Source: Streptomyces lincolnensis
GTDB lineage: Bacteria; Actinomycetota; Actinomycetes; Streptomycetales; Streptomycetaceae
Assembly: GCF_021173675.1 (NCBI RefSeq)
Contig: NZ_JAIHON010000019.1
Span: 1 to 64,000, forward strand
Reading direction: 5' to 3'
DNA length: 64,000 bases
A program made the translations under genes and the position numbers. Shown here piece by piece: positions 26,289-35,274 of this stretch; the stretch's first letter is position 1; each line of letters begins with the position of its first letter. The notes beneath the pieces were generated by a model. The model did not search any database. It saw only the letters and a list, made by a program, of their open reading frames with translations, and had not been told where the DNA came from.

Positions 26289-26717
26289 ATGACGGAATCG
26301 GACAAGGAAACGAACAAGAACACAGCAGCAGCCTCGGCCGCGGGGTCGAAGGCACGGCAGAACGTGGACCGGGCGACCGCCCCGGCGGGGCGGACCGCGC
26401 GGGCGGCGGCCTCGAAGACCGAGGAGACGGCGCAGGCCGCCAAGGCGGGCGCGGAGCGGGCGGCCGACACGACGAGCCAGGCCGCGCACACCGCGGCCAG
26501 GAGCGTCGAGGCGGGCCGTCAGGCGATCGCCTCGGCCTCGGGTCAGGTCGCGGCCGGCGCGAAGACCGCGTGGACCGTACTCAGCCACCGCAAGCTCGTG
26601 GCCGCGGGCGTCGGGGCGGGCCTGACCGCGCTGGGCGCCGCCTCCTACGCGGCGGGCCGCCGGGCCGAGCGTCACACCCAGGGGCCGATCACCCGGATGA
26701 TCGGCGGCCGCATCTGA
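26289..26717 (+). CDS. small Ala-rich hypothetical protein with C-terminal membrane helix
   Basis: 142 residues from ATG 26289. About 90 residues of Ala/Lys/Thr/Glu-rich, LEA- or phasin-like helix (ARAAASKTEETAQAAKAGAERAADTTSQ) precede one hydrophobic helix (LVAAGVGAGLTALGAASYAAG) and a basic tail. Composition fits a membrane-tethered stress protein, but no family is recognised. Divergent from DUF6328 (139-bp gap). Confidence 0.65.
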   Translation: MTESDKETNKNTAAASAAGSKARQNVDRATAPAGRTARAAASKTEETAQAAKAGAERAADTTSQAAHTAARSVEAGRQAIASASGQVAAGAKTAWTVLSHRKLVAAGVGAGLTALGAASYAAGRRAERHTQGPITRMIGGRI

Positions 26718-26841
26718 CCCTGCCCGCCCGGACCGGCCGTTTCAGCGATCACCGGACGGTTACACGGAGCGGACAGACCTACGGCGTGGCGGCCGCGGAC
26801 GTCACGCCGTACCCGAAGACGTCGTCCACCGAGGAGTCCCG

Positions 26842-27195
26842 TTGACCATGTCCGGCACCGAGCTCACCATCACGCTCAGCGGCGGCAGCGCCACCGACGC
26901 CCTGAAGGTCGTACGGGCACTCGAGCCCGTCTTCGGCGCCGCGGACGGGCTGCCCGCCGACGACCGGGCCACCGTGCACACGGCCACGTTCACCGGGGCC
27001 GGCTCCGCACTGCCGGAGCGGCTGCCGCAGCACGCCGTCGGACATCTGTCCGCGCCGGTCTCCGTCACCGTGCAGGGCACACCGGAGAGCGTTGAGAAGG
27101 CGAGCGACACCTTGGCGCTCGCCTTCTCCGCGCACGACCGGGGCGCCGCGTCCGGTGACCAGGAACGGGAACGTCAGCTGATCCTGGGACCCTGA
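26842..27195 (+). CDS. hypothetical protein
   Basis: 117 residues if read from TTG 26842, which has GAGGAG 5 nt upstream; an ATG two codons later (26848) is the alternative. The N-terminal 30 residues (ELTITLSGGSATDALKVVRALEPVF) and later alternating hydrophobics suggest a small alpha/beta fold. No family, signal peptide or membrane helix is seen. Codon use matches the neighbours, so it is likely real. Confidence 0.6.
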   Translation: MTMSGTELTITLSGGSATDALKVVRALEPVFGAADGLPADDRATVHTATFTGAGSALPERLPQHAVGHLSAPVSVTVQGTPESVEKASDTLALAFSAHDRGAASGDQERERQLILGP

Positions 27196-27208
27196 CGGAT
27201 CCGGAGCG

Positions 27209-28192
27209 CTACCAGCGGCTCTCCACCTGCTCCTTGATCCGCCGGTCGTACAGGTCACGGATCGCGGTGAGCGTCTGCTCGGAGAGCTCCGGCAGCGTGG
27301 CGGCGGCCGCGTTGGCGCGGGCCTGCTCGGGCGAGCGGGCGCCGGGGATCACGGAGGTCACACCGGGCTGCTGGACGATCCAGCGCAGGGCGAGCTGGGC
27401 CGGGGTGTACCCCTCGGGGGCGAGCGCGGCGAACTCGGCGGCGGCCTCGACGCCGGTCGTGTAGTCGACGCCGGAGAAGGTCTCGCCGACGTCGAAGGAC
27501 TCGCCGTGCCGGTTGTAGGTGCGGTGGTCGTTCTCGGGGAAGACCGTGTCCTTGGTGTACTTGCCCGACAGCAGGCCGGAGGCGAGCGGGACCCGGGCGA
27601 TGATGCCGACCCCGGCCTCGCGGGCCGCGGGGAGCACCTCGCGCAGGGGCTTCATGCGGAACGGGTTGAGGATGATCTGGACACTCGCCACCCCGGGGCG
27701 GGCGATCGCGGTCAGCGCCTCCTGGCAGGTCTCCACGCTGACGCCGTAGGCGGCGATGCGCTCCTCCTCGACCAGGGTGTCGAGGGCGTCGAACACCTCG
27801 TCCGTGGAGTACACGGGCGTGGGCGGGCAGTGCAGCTGGACCAGGTCGATGCGGTCGACGCCGAGGTTGCGGCGCGAACGGTCGTTCCAGGCACGGAAGT
27901 TGTCCAGGACGTAGTTCTCCGGGATCTGGTCCACCCGGCGGCCCATCTTCGTGGCGACCAGTACATGCAGGTCGGGGCGGCCGCTGAGGAAGGCGGCGAT
28001 GGTCTGTTCGCTGCGTCCGTCGCCGTACACGTCGGCCGTGTCGAAGAAGGTGACCCCCGATTCGGCCGCGGCCTCCAGCACGGCCAGGGCTTCCTTGTCG
28101 TCGACGTCTCCCCAGTCGGCACCCAGCTGCCAGGTGCCGAGTCCGACGACGGATGCGTGCTGCTGAGACCTGTCGAATGTGCGCTCGTCCAT
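27209..28192 (-). CDS. aldo/keto reductase
   Basis: 327 residues from ATG 28192. NADPH-dependent (beta/alpha)8 reductase: GLGTWQLGADWG start, catalytic Asp/Tyr in FFDTADVYGDGRSE, the Lys in VATKMGRR, His in LVQLHCPP, and an NADPH loop in VIPGARSPEQARANAAA. Substrate unknown. It diverges from the FAD-linked oxidase gene across a spacer containing a 26-bp palindrome, suggesting shared control. Confidence 0.9.
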   Translation of the reverse strand: MDERTFDRSQQHASVVGLGTWQLGADWGDVDDKEALAVLEAAAESGVTFFDTADVYGDGRSEQTIAAFLSGRPDLHVLVATKMGRRVDQIPENYVLDNFRAWNDRSRRNLGVDRIDLVQLHCPPTPVYSTDEVFDALDTLVEEERIAAYGVSVETCQEALTAIARPGVASVQIILNPFRMKPLREVLPAAREAGVGIIARVPLASGLLSGKYTKDTVFPENDHRTYNRHGESFDVGETFSGVDYTTGVEAAAEFAALAPEGYTPAQLALRWIVQQPGVTSVIPGARSPEQARANAAAATLPELSEQTLTAIRDLYDRRIKEQVESRW

Positions 28193-28256
28193 GGCGTCAG
28201 TCTGTCATCCGTCACGCCCCTGCGCGGAACCGATTGCTCCGGTGGGCGATCCGTCA

Positions 28257-28282
28257 ATCGTTCACTCACACGAGTGAACGAT
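28257..28282. promoter_or_regulatory. 26-bp palindromic operator between divergent oxidoreductase genes
   Basis: Perfect 11-bp arms ATCGTTCACTC (28257-28267) and GAGTGAACGAT (28272-28282) around ACAC. It lies 65 bp from the aldo/keto reductase start and 48 bp from the flavoprotein start, a position suited to repress both. Arm length and spacing are typical of TetR-family sites; no regulator gene adjoins it. Confidence 0.7.
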
Positions 28283-28329
28283 GTCGACAGCCAGCATGCA
28301 CGTGTCAACGAGGCCCCTAGCGTGAGCCC

Positions 28330-30099
28330 GTGACTGATCGTTCTGTGCACAACTCCCGTCCCCAGGACCCCTCAGACCCCTCGGACCTCTCGGGCTCCTC
28401 GGGCTCCTCGGGTTCCTCCTGGAGCCGTCGCGGCTTCCTCCGCTCCGCCGCCGCGCTGGCCGCCGTACCCGTGCTGCTGCCGGCGGATCCGGCGCAGGCC
28501 GCCGAGGAGCTGCCGGAGTTCCCGGCGGGGGTCGCCCTGTACCGCTCGGCGTACCGCAACTGGGTCGGCGAGATCACCGCCGACGGGTTGTGGGCCTGTG
28601 CGCCCGCGGACACCGGTGAGACGGTCGACGTCGTCAACTGGGCCCGGCGGCACGGGTGGCGGGTGCGGCCGCGGGGCTCCTCGCACGGCTGGTCACCGCT
28701 GACCATCACGGAGGGGACGCCGTCCGGCGCGCCCGTGCTCCTGGTGGACACCGCCGCCCATCTCACCGGCCTGGCCCTGGAGTCCGACACATCGGTCCGG
28801 GCCGGCACCGGCGTCACCCTGGAGGCGCTGCTCACCTACCTGGAGGGGCACGGTCTCGGGGTGACGGCGGCCCCCGCCCCCGGCGTCCTCACCCTCGGCG
28901 GCGCCCTCGCGATCGACGCGCACGGCACCGCCGTACCGGCCGAGGGGGAACGGCGGCTGCCCGGTCAGACGTACGGCTCGCTCAGCAATCGCGTCCAGTC
29001 GCTCACCGCGGTCGTATGGGACGAGGACGCCGGTGCCTACGTGGCACGGACCTTCCGGCGCGACGAGGCGGACTGCGCCGCGCTCCTGACCCATCTGGGG
29101 CGGGCCCTGGTCACCGAGGTCGTGCTGCGTGTCGGGGCGAACGGCAACCTGCGGTGCGTGAGCCGGGTGGACATCCCGGCGGGCGAACTGTTCGCGGCGC
29201 CCGGTACGGACGGGCGGACCTTCGCGAGCTTCCTGGAGGAGTCCGGGCGGGTCGAGGCTATCTGGTTCCCCTTCACCGAGTTCCCGTGGCTGAAGGTGTG
29301 GAGCGTCTCCCCCACCAAACCGCTGACCTCGCGGCGCGTGACGGGGCCGTACAACTACCCCTTCTCCGACAACGTCCCGACCCTGGTGGCGGACCTGGCC
29401 GGGCGGATGGTCTCGGACGCCGCCTGGTACCTGGCGCCGGTGCTGGGCAACGCCCAGTACGACACGGCCGCGCTCGGGCTGGTGGCGACGCTGTCCGCCG
29501 ACATCTGGGGGCCGTCCAAGAACACCCTGCTCTACATCAAGCCGACCACCCTGCGGCTCGCCGCGAACGGCTACGCGGTGCACACCAGCCGGGACCGGGC
29601 GCAGCGCGTGGTCGCCGAGTTCGCCGCCTTCTACCGGGAGCGGCTCACGGTGTACGCGGCCCGGGGCCGTTTCCCGGTCAACGGCTCGGTCGAGATCCGG
29701 GTGACCGGCCTCGACGACCCGGCCCACGCGGAGCTGGACGGCGCCCGCACCCCGCTGTTGTCGGCACTGCGGCCGAGCGCGGAACACCCCGAGTGGGACA
29801 CGGCGGTGTGGCTGGACATCCTCACGCTGCCCGGCACACCGCACGCGGAGACGTTCCTGCGCGAGATCGAGCGGTTCCTGCTGGACACCTACGACGGCAC
29901 CCACGCGCTGACCCGGGTCGAGTGGTCCAAGGGCTGGGCGTACACGGAGGAAGCGGTGTGGGAGGACGAGGAGGTGATCGGTACGGCGGTGCCCGCCTCG
30001 TTCGGTGAGGCGGTGTGGGGGCAGGCGGCCGGGACCTTCGACCGGCTGGACCCCCACCGCGTCTTCGGGAACGGCTTCCTCGACCGGCTGTTCGGATGA
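28330..30099 (+). CDS. Tat-exported VAO-type FAD-linked oxidase (cholesterol-oxidase-like)
   Basis: 589 residues from GTG 28330. After a low-complexity Ser/Gly/Asp stretch (SGSSGSSGSSWS) comes a twin-arginine signal (SRRGFLRSAAALAAVPVLLP). The FAD-binding PCMH domain has RPRGSSHGWSPLT and a later LTLGGALAIDAHGTAV; the C-terminal substrate-binding half runs to WSKGWAYTEEAVWEDEE and RVFGNGFLDRLF. Architecture resembles class II (covalent FAD) cholesterol oxidases. The His in SSHGWS is a candidate for a flavin link or contact (inference). Probable secreted H2O2-forming alcohol oxidase; substrate unproven. Confidence 0.85.
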   Translation: MTDRSVHNSRPQDPSDPSDLSGSSGSSGSSWSRRGFLRSAAALAAVPVLLPADPAQAAEELPEFPAGVALYRSAYRNWVGEITADGLWACAPADTGETVDVVNWARRHGWRVRPRGSSHGWSPLTITEGTPSGAPVLLVDTAAHLTGLALESDTSVRAGTGVTLEALLTYLEGHGLGVTAAPAPGVLTLGGALAIDAHGTAVPAEGERRLPGQTYGSLSNRVQSLTAVVWDEDAGAYVARTFRRDEADCAALLTHLGRALVTEVVLRVGANGNLRCVSRVDIPAGELFAAPGTDGRTFASFLEESGRVEAIWFPFTEFPWLKVWSVSPTKPLTSRRVTGPYNYPFSDNVPTLVADLAGRMVSDAAWYLAPVLGNAQYDTAALGLVATLSADIWGPSKNTLLYIKPTTLRLAANGYAVHTSRDRAQRVVAEFAAFYRERLTVYAARGRFPVNGSVEIRVTGLDDPAHAELDGARTPLLSALRPSAEHPEWDTAVWLDILTLPGTPHAETFLREIERFLLDTYDGTHALTRVEWSKGWAYTEEAVWEDEEVIGTAVPASFGEAVWGQAAGTFDRLDPHRVFGNGFLDRLFG

Positions 30100-30165
30100 G
30101 GACGTGCCGTCACGTTCGACCGGTGGCATGTCATCCCGTTCGGCCGGTGATGTGCCGCCGGGGGC

Positions 30166-31377
30166 CTACTTGCGGGAGGCCAGCGCCCTCGCGTGCACGG
30201 TCCTGGCCACCTTCGGGCCCAGCCAGCGCTTGAGCCTGCGCAGCGCCTCCAGTTGCCCGGCCGCCTTGTCGACGCGGTAGTACACCTGGGGCGGGACGTA
30301 CGGCAGCAGGGGCGAGTGCCGCTGGCCGAGGAGGGCGAACATCTGCTCCGGGGGGAGGTCGATGTAGCGGGGCAGGTTCTCGTACCACCGGGCGCTGTAG
30401 CGGGCCGCGCTCTGGATGGACAACAGCTCCCGCCTGCGCCGCTGTTCGTAGCGGGCGAGTGCCTCCGGGAGGCTCGTGTGCCCGTGCAGCGCGTCGGCCA
30501 GGGCCATCGTGTCCTCCAGGGCGAGGGTGGTGCCGGCGCCGATGGAGTAGTGGGTGGTGTGCGCGGCGTCGCCGAGCAGGACGAGGTTGCCGCGGTGCCA
30601 GGTGCGGTTGGTGAGGGTGCGGAAGTTCAGCCAGGGGGCGCCGACCTGGGCCGAGGTGCGGCCGATGAGGGCGTGGCCGTCGAGCACCTCCGCGAAGAGC
30701 TTCTCCAGCAGGGCCGTTCCGTCGGCCTCGTTCGCCCGGTCCAGGCCGAGCCCGGTCCAGGTCTCGGGGGCGCACTCGACGACACAGGTGCTGCGCTCGG
30801 GGCTGAAGGGATAGCCGTAGCACCAGATCCAGCCGTGGTCGGTCTCGACGAAGGCGAAGGTGAAGGCGTCGAAGACCTTGGTGGTGCCGAGCCAGACGTA
30901 GTGGTTGCGGCCCGCCCGGATCTCCTCTCCGAAGTGGTCGGCGTGCCGGCCGCGCAGGCTGCTGTGCACTCCGTCCGCCGCGACGACCAGGTCGGCCTCG
31001 GGCGGGTTCTCGCCCGTGATCTCCCGCTCGAACTCCAGGCGTACGTCGAGGGAGCGGGCGCGGGCGGCGAGGATCTCCAGCAACCGGTGGCGGCCGATGC
31101 CGAAGCCCTGGTCGCCGGGGCGCCGGGTGGCCCGGTCCCGGACCAGCGCGACGCCCTCGTTCCAGGTGACCGAGTGTTCCTCGACGGCACGGGCCGACTC
31201 GGGGTCGTGCTCATGGAGTCTGTCGAGCAGGCCGCGCCAGTAGGTGACGCCCCAGCCGTAGGTCGAGCCCTCCGGATTGCGCTCATGAACGGTGATCTCG
31301 TGGGACGGGTCCTGTCGTTTCAGCAGGATCGAGAGATACAGGCCGGCGGGCCCGCCACCGACGCAGGCGACCTTCAC
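30166..31377 (-). CDS. FAD-dependent aromatic-ring-type monooxygenase
   Basis: 403 residues from GTG 31377, which has AGGAG at 5 nt; the GTG at 31383 overlaps that Shine-Dalgarno sequence. Class A flavoprotein hydroxylase: GGGPAGLYLSILLK at the N-terminus, DG motif VAADGVHSSLRG, GD motif LLGDAAHTTHYSIGAGTTLALEDT. The sequence recalls the FAD half of anthraniloyl-CoA-type monooxygenases (STYGWGVTYW), but no partner reductase domain is present. NAD(P)H- and FAD-dependent hydroxylation of an aromatic acid or its CoA ester is likely. Confidence 0.87.
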   Translation of the reverse strand: MKVACVGGGPAGLYLSILLKRQDPSHEITVHERNPEGSTYGWGVTYWRGLLDRLHEHDPESARAVEEHSVTWNEGVALVRDRATRRPGDQGFGIGRHRLLEILAARARSLDVRLEFEREITGENPPEADLVVAADGVHSSLRGRHADHFGEEIRAGRNHYVWLGTTKVFDAFTFAFVETDHGWIWCYGYPFSPERSTCVVECAPETWTGLGLDRANEADGTALLEKLFAEVLDGHALIGRTSAQVGAPWLNFRTLTNRTWHRGNLVLLGDAAHTTHYSIGAGTTLALEDTMALADALHGHTSLPEALARYEQRRRRELLSIQSAARYSARWYENLPRYIDLPPEQMFALLGQRHSPLLPYVPPQVYYRVDKAAGQLEALRRLKRWLGPKVARTVHARALASRK

Positions 31378-31757
31378 GCACACTCCTGGGGATTACTTAT
31401 CGCGGTCAATTGGCAACGCAGGGTAGCAGGCGAAGGGGTGGCCTCTCGGTGATCTCCCGGGCCGTTCGAATCGCGTCACTTTCCGCAGGTGGAGTGGGCC
31501 ACACGAAGCGGGCCCGGCCGTGAGAGAGCGCCCCAAATTGGGCCGCCGCGAGAAGGAATTCCTCCTTCCGGGCCCTTACCGCATCCCGCACAGCAAGATC
31601 AACTTCGTTCAACACTGTACGACATCTCAGTAATTGTCCCGATCGGAGCCAACCGCTCTCGGGCGATTTCTCCCGCTCTCCTCCGGACGGATAGGCATGC
31701 GGAGGCGTCAACCCGACGCCCACGCCAGACGATCCCGAACGATCCGGAGGATCCCCC
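31378..31757. other. intergenic region between monooxygenase and melC1
   Basis: 380 bp, lower in GC than its surroundings, especially 31555-31640. It contains a 10-bp palindrome (AGGAATTCCT near 31555) and must hold the divergent promoters of the monooxygenase and melC operon, but I see no convincing -35/-10 pair. The minus-strand open frame here has AT-ending codons and no recognisable domain, so I do not call a gene. Confidence 0.6.
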
Positions 31758-32147
31758 GTGCCAGGACTCACCCGACGCCACACCCTCACGGCCGCGGCCG
31801 CCCTCGCCGCGGGAGCCGGCACCCAGGCGGTCACCGCATCGGGCACCGCCGCCGGCCACGACTCCCCGGTTCCCCAGGCCGCCGCTCCCGCCGCCCCCGC
31901 CTCCTTCGACGAGGTCTACAAGGGCCGCCGGATACAGGGCCGCCCGTCGGCCGGGGGCGGCCACCACCACGGCGTCGGCTACACGGTGTTCGTCGACGGC
32001 ATGGAACTGCACGTGATGCGCAACGCCGACGGCAGCTGGATCAGCGTCGTCAACCACTACGCCCCCGTGCCCACCCCGCGCGCCGCCGCACGCGCCGCGG
32101 TCGACGAGCTCCAGGGCGCCACGCTCGTCCCGTTCCCCGCCAACTGA
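31758..32147 (+). CDS. melC1: tyrosinase co-factor MelC1
   Basis: 129 residues from GTG 31758, with CGGAGG upstream. Twin-arginine-like signal (LTRRHTLTAAAALAAGAG) followed by the compact caddie domain: YKGRRIQGRPSAGGGHHHG, YTVFVDGMELHVMRNADGSWISVVNHYAPV. MelC1 delivers copper to the apo-tyrosinase MelC2 and carries it across the membrane, since MelC2 lacks a signal peptide. The His-rich HHHG is the expected copper-handling segment. Followed by melC2 after 32 bp. Confidence 0.93.
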   Translation: MPGLTRRHTLTAAAALAAGAGTQAVTASGTAAGHDSPVPQAAAPAAPASFDEVYKGRRIQGRPSAGGGHHHGVGYTVFVDGMELHVMRNADGSWISVVNHYAPVPTPRAAARAAVDELQGATLVPFPAN

Positions 32148-32179
32148 ACCACCCCGCACGCCACTTGGGAGATCCGCAC

Positions 32180-33004
32180 ATGACCGTCCGCAAGAACCAG
32201 GCGAACCTGACCGCCGACGAGAAGCGGCGCTTCGTCTCCGCCGTCCTGGAGCTCAAGCGCAGCGGCCGCTACGACGCCTTCGTCACCACGCACAACGCGT
32301 TCATCGTCGGCGACACCGACAACGGCGAACGCACCGGCCATCGTTCGCCCTCGTTCCTGCCCTGGCACCGCAGATTCCTGCTGGAGTTCGAACGCGCCCT
32401 GCAGTCGGTGGACGCCTCGGTGGCGCTGCCGTACTGGGACTGGAGCACCGACCGCTCGCCGCGCTCCCCGCTGTGGGCGCCGGACTTCCTCGGCGGTACG
32501 GGGCGCAGCCGGGACGGCCGGGTGACGGACGGGCCGTTCGCCGCCGACACCGGCGCCTGGCCGATCACCGTGCGTCTGGACGGGCGTACGTATCTGCGGC
32601 GGGCACTGGGCGGCGCCGGGCGGGAGCTGCCGACCCGGGCGGAGGTCGACTCGGTGCTGTCCATACCGACGTACGACATGGCTCCGTGGAACAGCGCCTC
32701 GGACGGTTTCCGCAATCATCTGGAGGGCTGGCGGGGCGTCAACCTGCACAACAGGGTGCATGTCTGGGTCGGCGGGCAGATGGCCACCGGGGTCTCGCCG
32801 AACGACCCGGTGTTCTGGCTGCACCACGCGTACGTCGACAAGCTGTGGGCCGAGTGGCAGCGGCGGCACCCTGCCTCCGGCTATGTGCCGGCCGCCGGGA
32901 CGCCGGACGTGGTGGACCTCGACGAGACGATGAAGCCGTGGCGCGACACCCGCCCCTCGGACCTGCTGGACCACACCCGCCACTACACCTTCGACACCGA
33001 CTGA
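32180..33004 (+). CDS. melC2: tyrosinase MelC2
   Basis: 274 residues from ATG 32180, the usual MelC2 length. Type-3 dicopper enzyme converting tyrosine to DOPA and dopaquinone for melanin. CuA ligands lie in TTHNAFI and HRSPSFLPWHRRFLLEFERAL; CuB ligands lie in NLHNRVHVWVGG and DPVFWLHHAYVDKLW. No signal peptide, consistent with export in complex with MelC1. The pair is an intact melC operon. Confidence 0.95.
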   Translation: MTVRKNQANLTADEKRRFVSAVLELKRSGRYDAFVTTHNAFIVGDTDNGERTGHRSPSFLPWHRRFLLEFERALQSVDASVALPYWDWSTDRSPRSPLWAPDFLGGTGRSRDGRVTDGPFAADTGAWPITVRLDGRTYLRRALGGAGRELPTRAEVDSVLSIPTYDMAPWNSASDGFRNHLEGWRGVNLHNRVHVWVGGQMATGVSPNDPVFWLHHAYVDKLWAEWQRRHPASGYVPAAGTPDVVDLDETMKPWRDTRPSDLLDHTRHYTFDTD

Positions 33005-33097
33005 CGACCGGACCGGCGGCCGCCGGCCACGGTTTGTCCCGCAGGTCAGGGGTACCCGCGCCGGACACGCTCGAGAAGACGAAGGAGGGATTCACCC

Positions 33098-33550
33098 GTG
33101 TCCAAGGTCGAGGAATCCATCGAGGTCGGCGTGCCGGTGCACACCGCCTACAACCAGTGGACGCAGTTCGAGACCTTCCCCCAGTTCATGAGCGGGGTGG
33201 AGCGCATCGAACAGCGCACGGACACGCTGACCCACTGGGTGACCAGTGTGAACGGCGTGCACAAGGAGTTCGACGCCGAGATCACGGAACAGATCCCGGA
33301 CGAGCGGGTCGCGTGGACCACGGTCGCCGGTGAGGCGGAGCAGGCGGGTGTCGTCACCTTCCACCGGCTCGACGACGACCACACCAAGGTGATGCTCCAG
33401 ATGGACTTCCATCCGGACAGCATCACCGAGAAGGTCGGCGACAAGCTCGGCTTCGTGAAGCGTCAGACCAAGGGTGACCTGGAGCGCTTCAAGAAGTTCA
33501 TCGAGGAGCGCGGCCAGGAGACCGGTGGCTGGCGCGGCGCGGTGACCTGA
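33098..33550 (+). CDS. SRPBCC/polyketide cyclase-like START-fold protein
   Basis: 150 residues from GTG 33098 with GAAGGAGG upstream. Single SRPBCC domain: VEESIEVGVPVHTAYNQWTQFETFPQFMSGV, GVHKEFDAEITEQIPDERVAWTT, and a C-terminal amphipathic helix (KQRTKGDLERFKKFIEER-like). Coenzyme Q-binding or YndB-type proteins look like this; it probably binds a small hydrophobic ligand. No catalytic residues can be assigned. Stands alone after melC2. Confidence 0.88.
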   Translation: MSKVEESIEVGVPVHTAYNQWTQFETFPQFMSGVERIEQRTDTLTHWVTSVNGVHKEFDAEITEQIPDERVAWTTVAGEAEQAGVVTFHRLDDDHTKVMLQMDFHPDSITEKVGDKLGFVKRQTKGDLERFKKFIEERGQETGGWRGAVT

Positions 33551-33583
33551 CGCCGTATCCCGTCCCGGGGCTCGTCCGGACGA

Positions 33584-34285
33584 CTATCCGGCCGCTTCCG
33601 TCCGGCACTCCGGATGGCCCCACCCGTGCCCGTTCTTGGTGATGGGCTCCCCCGCCGCGTAGGCGCGCCCGCACAGGCAACGGCCGGGGAACTTCGCCTT
33701 GATGGTCCGGGCCGAGCCGCCGCGTCCGCCGGACGCCTTGGTCCCGTTGGCCCCGCCCGAGCGCTTGCGCGGGGCGCGGGCCGACGGGGCGTCCGGTGCG
33801 GGCGGCGGCTCCGGTGAACCGAGACCGCTGCCCGCGGGCTCCTGGACGATCGCGGCCTGGCTGGCGGCCCGGTCGGCGAAGTCGTTGAGCCGGTCGCCGT
33901 CCACCTGGTGGGCGGGCACGTAGCGGAACTCCACCGAGCGGCCGTCGAGCAGTTCGTCGATACGGACGACCAGGTCCTGGTTGGCGACCGGCTTGCCGGC
34001 CGCCGTCTTCCAGCCGTTGCGCTTCCAGCCGGGCAGCCAGGTGGTCACGGCCTTCATGGCGTACTGGGAGTCCATCCGGATCTCCAGCGGTACGTCCGGG
34101 TCGGTCGAGGCCAACAGGCGTTCCAGCGCGGTCAGTTCGGCCACGTTGTTGGTGGCCTTTCCGAGCGGCCCCGCCTCCCAGCGGGTCGGAGTCTCCGTAT
34201 CGTCCGCGACCACCCAGGCCCAGCCCGCCGGTCCGGGGTTTCCCTTCGAAGCCCCGTCGCACGCGGCCACCACACGTTCACGCAT
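33584..34285 (-). CDS. ribonuclease H with C-terminal zinc-ribbon-like extension
   Basis: 233 residues from ATG 34285 (an ATG at 34297 is also in frame; neither has a clear Shine-Dalgarno sequence). The RNase HI core shows all four acidic positions: CDGASKGNPGPAGW, NVAELTALE, MDSQYAM and HQVDGDRLNDFAD. A Pro/Ala/Arg linker of about 45 residues leads to CLCGRAYAAGEPITKNGHGWGHPEC, a Cys/His cluster likely to bind zinc. The extension is not part of standard RNase HI and may aid nucleic-acid binding. Degrades RNA in RNA/DNA hybrids. Confidence 0.88.
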   Translation of the reverse strand: MRERVVAACDGASKGNPGPAGWAWVVADDTETPTRWEAGPLGKATNNVAELTALERLLASTDPDVPLEIRMDSQYAMKAVTTWLPGWKRNGWKTAAGKPVANQDLVVRIDELLDGRSVEFRYVPAHQVDGDRLNDFADRAASQAAIVQEPAGSGLGSPEPPPAPDAPSARAPRKRSGGANGTKASGGRGGSARTIKAKFPGRCLCGRAYAAGEPITKNGHGWGHPECRTEAAG

Positions 34286-34328
34286 GCGCCCGATCATGCC
34301 ATGGCCGCGCGGGGCGTTCGGCCACCCG

Positions 34329-35129
34329 TCAGGGGACGTCCGTGACCTGCGGCATCTCGCCCGCGGTCGTGGTGACGTCGATCACCGAGAAGCTGGCGCC
34401 CTGCGGGTCACTGAGGGCCGCGAAGCGACCGAAGGGCGTGTCCATCGGCCCGAACCGGAGGGTTCCGCCGAGCTTGGTGGCCCGGGCGACGGCGTCGTCG
34501 CAGTCGGCGACGGTGAAGTAGACGTTGATGTACGGCGGCACCTCGGGCGGGAACTCCTCGCCCATCTTCATCCGGCCGAGGACGGTCTCGCCGCCGACCT
34601 CGAAGAGCCGGAAGTCGACCGCGTCGTCCTGCATCTGCTTGGCGGTGTAGCCGAAGACGGCCGGGAAGAAGGTGTCCGACTTCTCGGCCTCACGGGTGAA
34701 GACCTCGGCCCAGCAGAACGCGCCGACCTGCTCGGGCGGCGCCTCGAACCCCTCGTGGACGCCCGCCTGCCACACGCCGAAGACGACGCCGGCGGGGTCG
34801 CGTGCCAGGCACATGGTGCCGAAGTCGCCGACCTGCATCGGCTCCATCACCACCTCGCCGCCGTTCTCGCGGATCTTGGCGGCGGTGGCCGCGGCGTCCG
34901 GGGAGGCGAGGTACAGGCACCACTGCGACTGTCCCTCCTGGCCGGGCATCGGCGGGACCACGGCGGCGACGGCCTTGCCGTCCGCGTACGCCTGGGTGTA
35001 GTTGCCGTACTCCGACGACGCCTCGCCGAAGGTCCAGCCGAGGACGTCACCGTAGAAGCTCTTGGCTCCCTCGACGTCACTGAACATCGCATCGGCCCAA
35101 CAGGGGGTTCCCTCAGGTTGCACGGCCAT
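34329..35129 (-). CDS. two-domain VOC (glyoxalase-fold) protein
   Basis: 266 residues from ATG 35129. Two tandem vicinal-oxygen-chelate domains: residues about 8-125 (WADAMFSDVEGAKSFYGDVLGWTF...ARDPAGVVFGVWQ) and about 135-255 (CWAEVFTREAEKSDTFFPAVFGYTAKQM...LSDPQGASFSVIDV). Resembles the mycobacterial CFP30B-like hydroxylase/glyoxalase-like proteins. Metal ligands are incomplete, so enzymatic activity is uncertain. Downstream of it is RNase H (43-bp gap). Confidence 0.87.
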   Translation of the reverse strand: MAVQPEGTPCWADAMFSDVEGAKSFYGDVLGWTFGEASSEYGNYTQAYADGKAVAAVVPPMPGQEGQSQWCLYLASPDAAATAAKIRENGGEVVMEPMQVGDFGTMCLARDPAGVVFGVWQAGVHEGFEAPPEQVGAFCWAEVFTREAEKSDTFFPAVFGYTAKQMQDDAVDFRLFEVGGETVLGRMKMGEEFPPEVPPYINVYFTVADCDDAVARATKLGGTLRFGPMDTPFGRFAALSDPQGASFSVIDVTTTAGEMPQVTDVP

Positions 35130-35274
35130 GACTGCGGCCCTCTCCGAATCGGTGGATTGGTGGGACGGTCCGCTTCCTCACGCTAGTCACCGGTGCGCCG
35201 GACCGCGCGTCGAACGGCTCGCTCCGTACCAGACTGGTCGCGAGACGTCGGCGTTCTTCGGAACGGAGGGTGAC

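Noticed and set aside
31406..31846. 146-codon minus-strand frame upstream of melC1
   Set aside because: It overlaps the melC1 signal peptide region, uses AT-ending codons in its middle part, and has no domain or ribosome-binding site.
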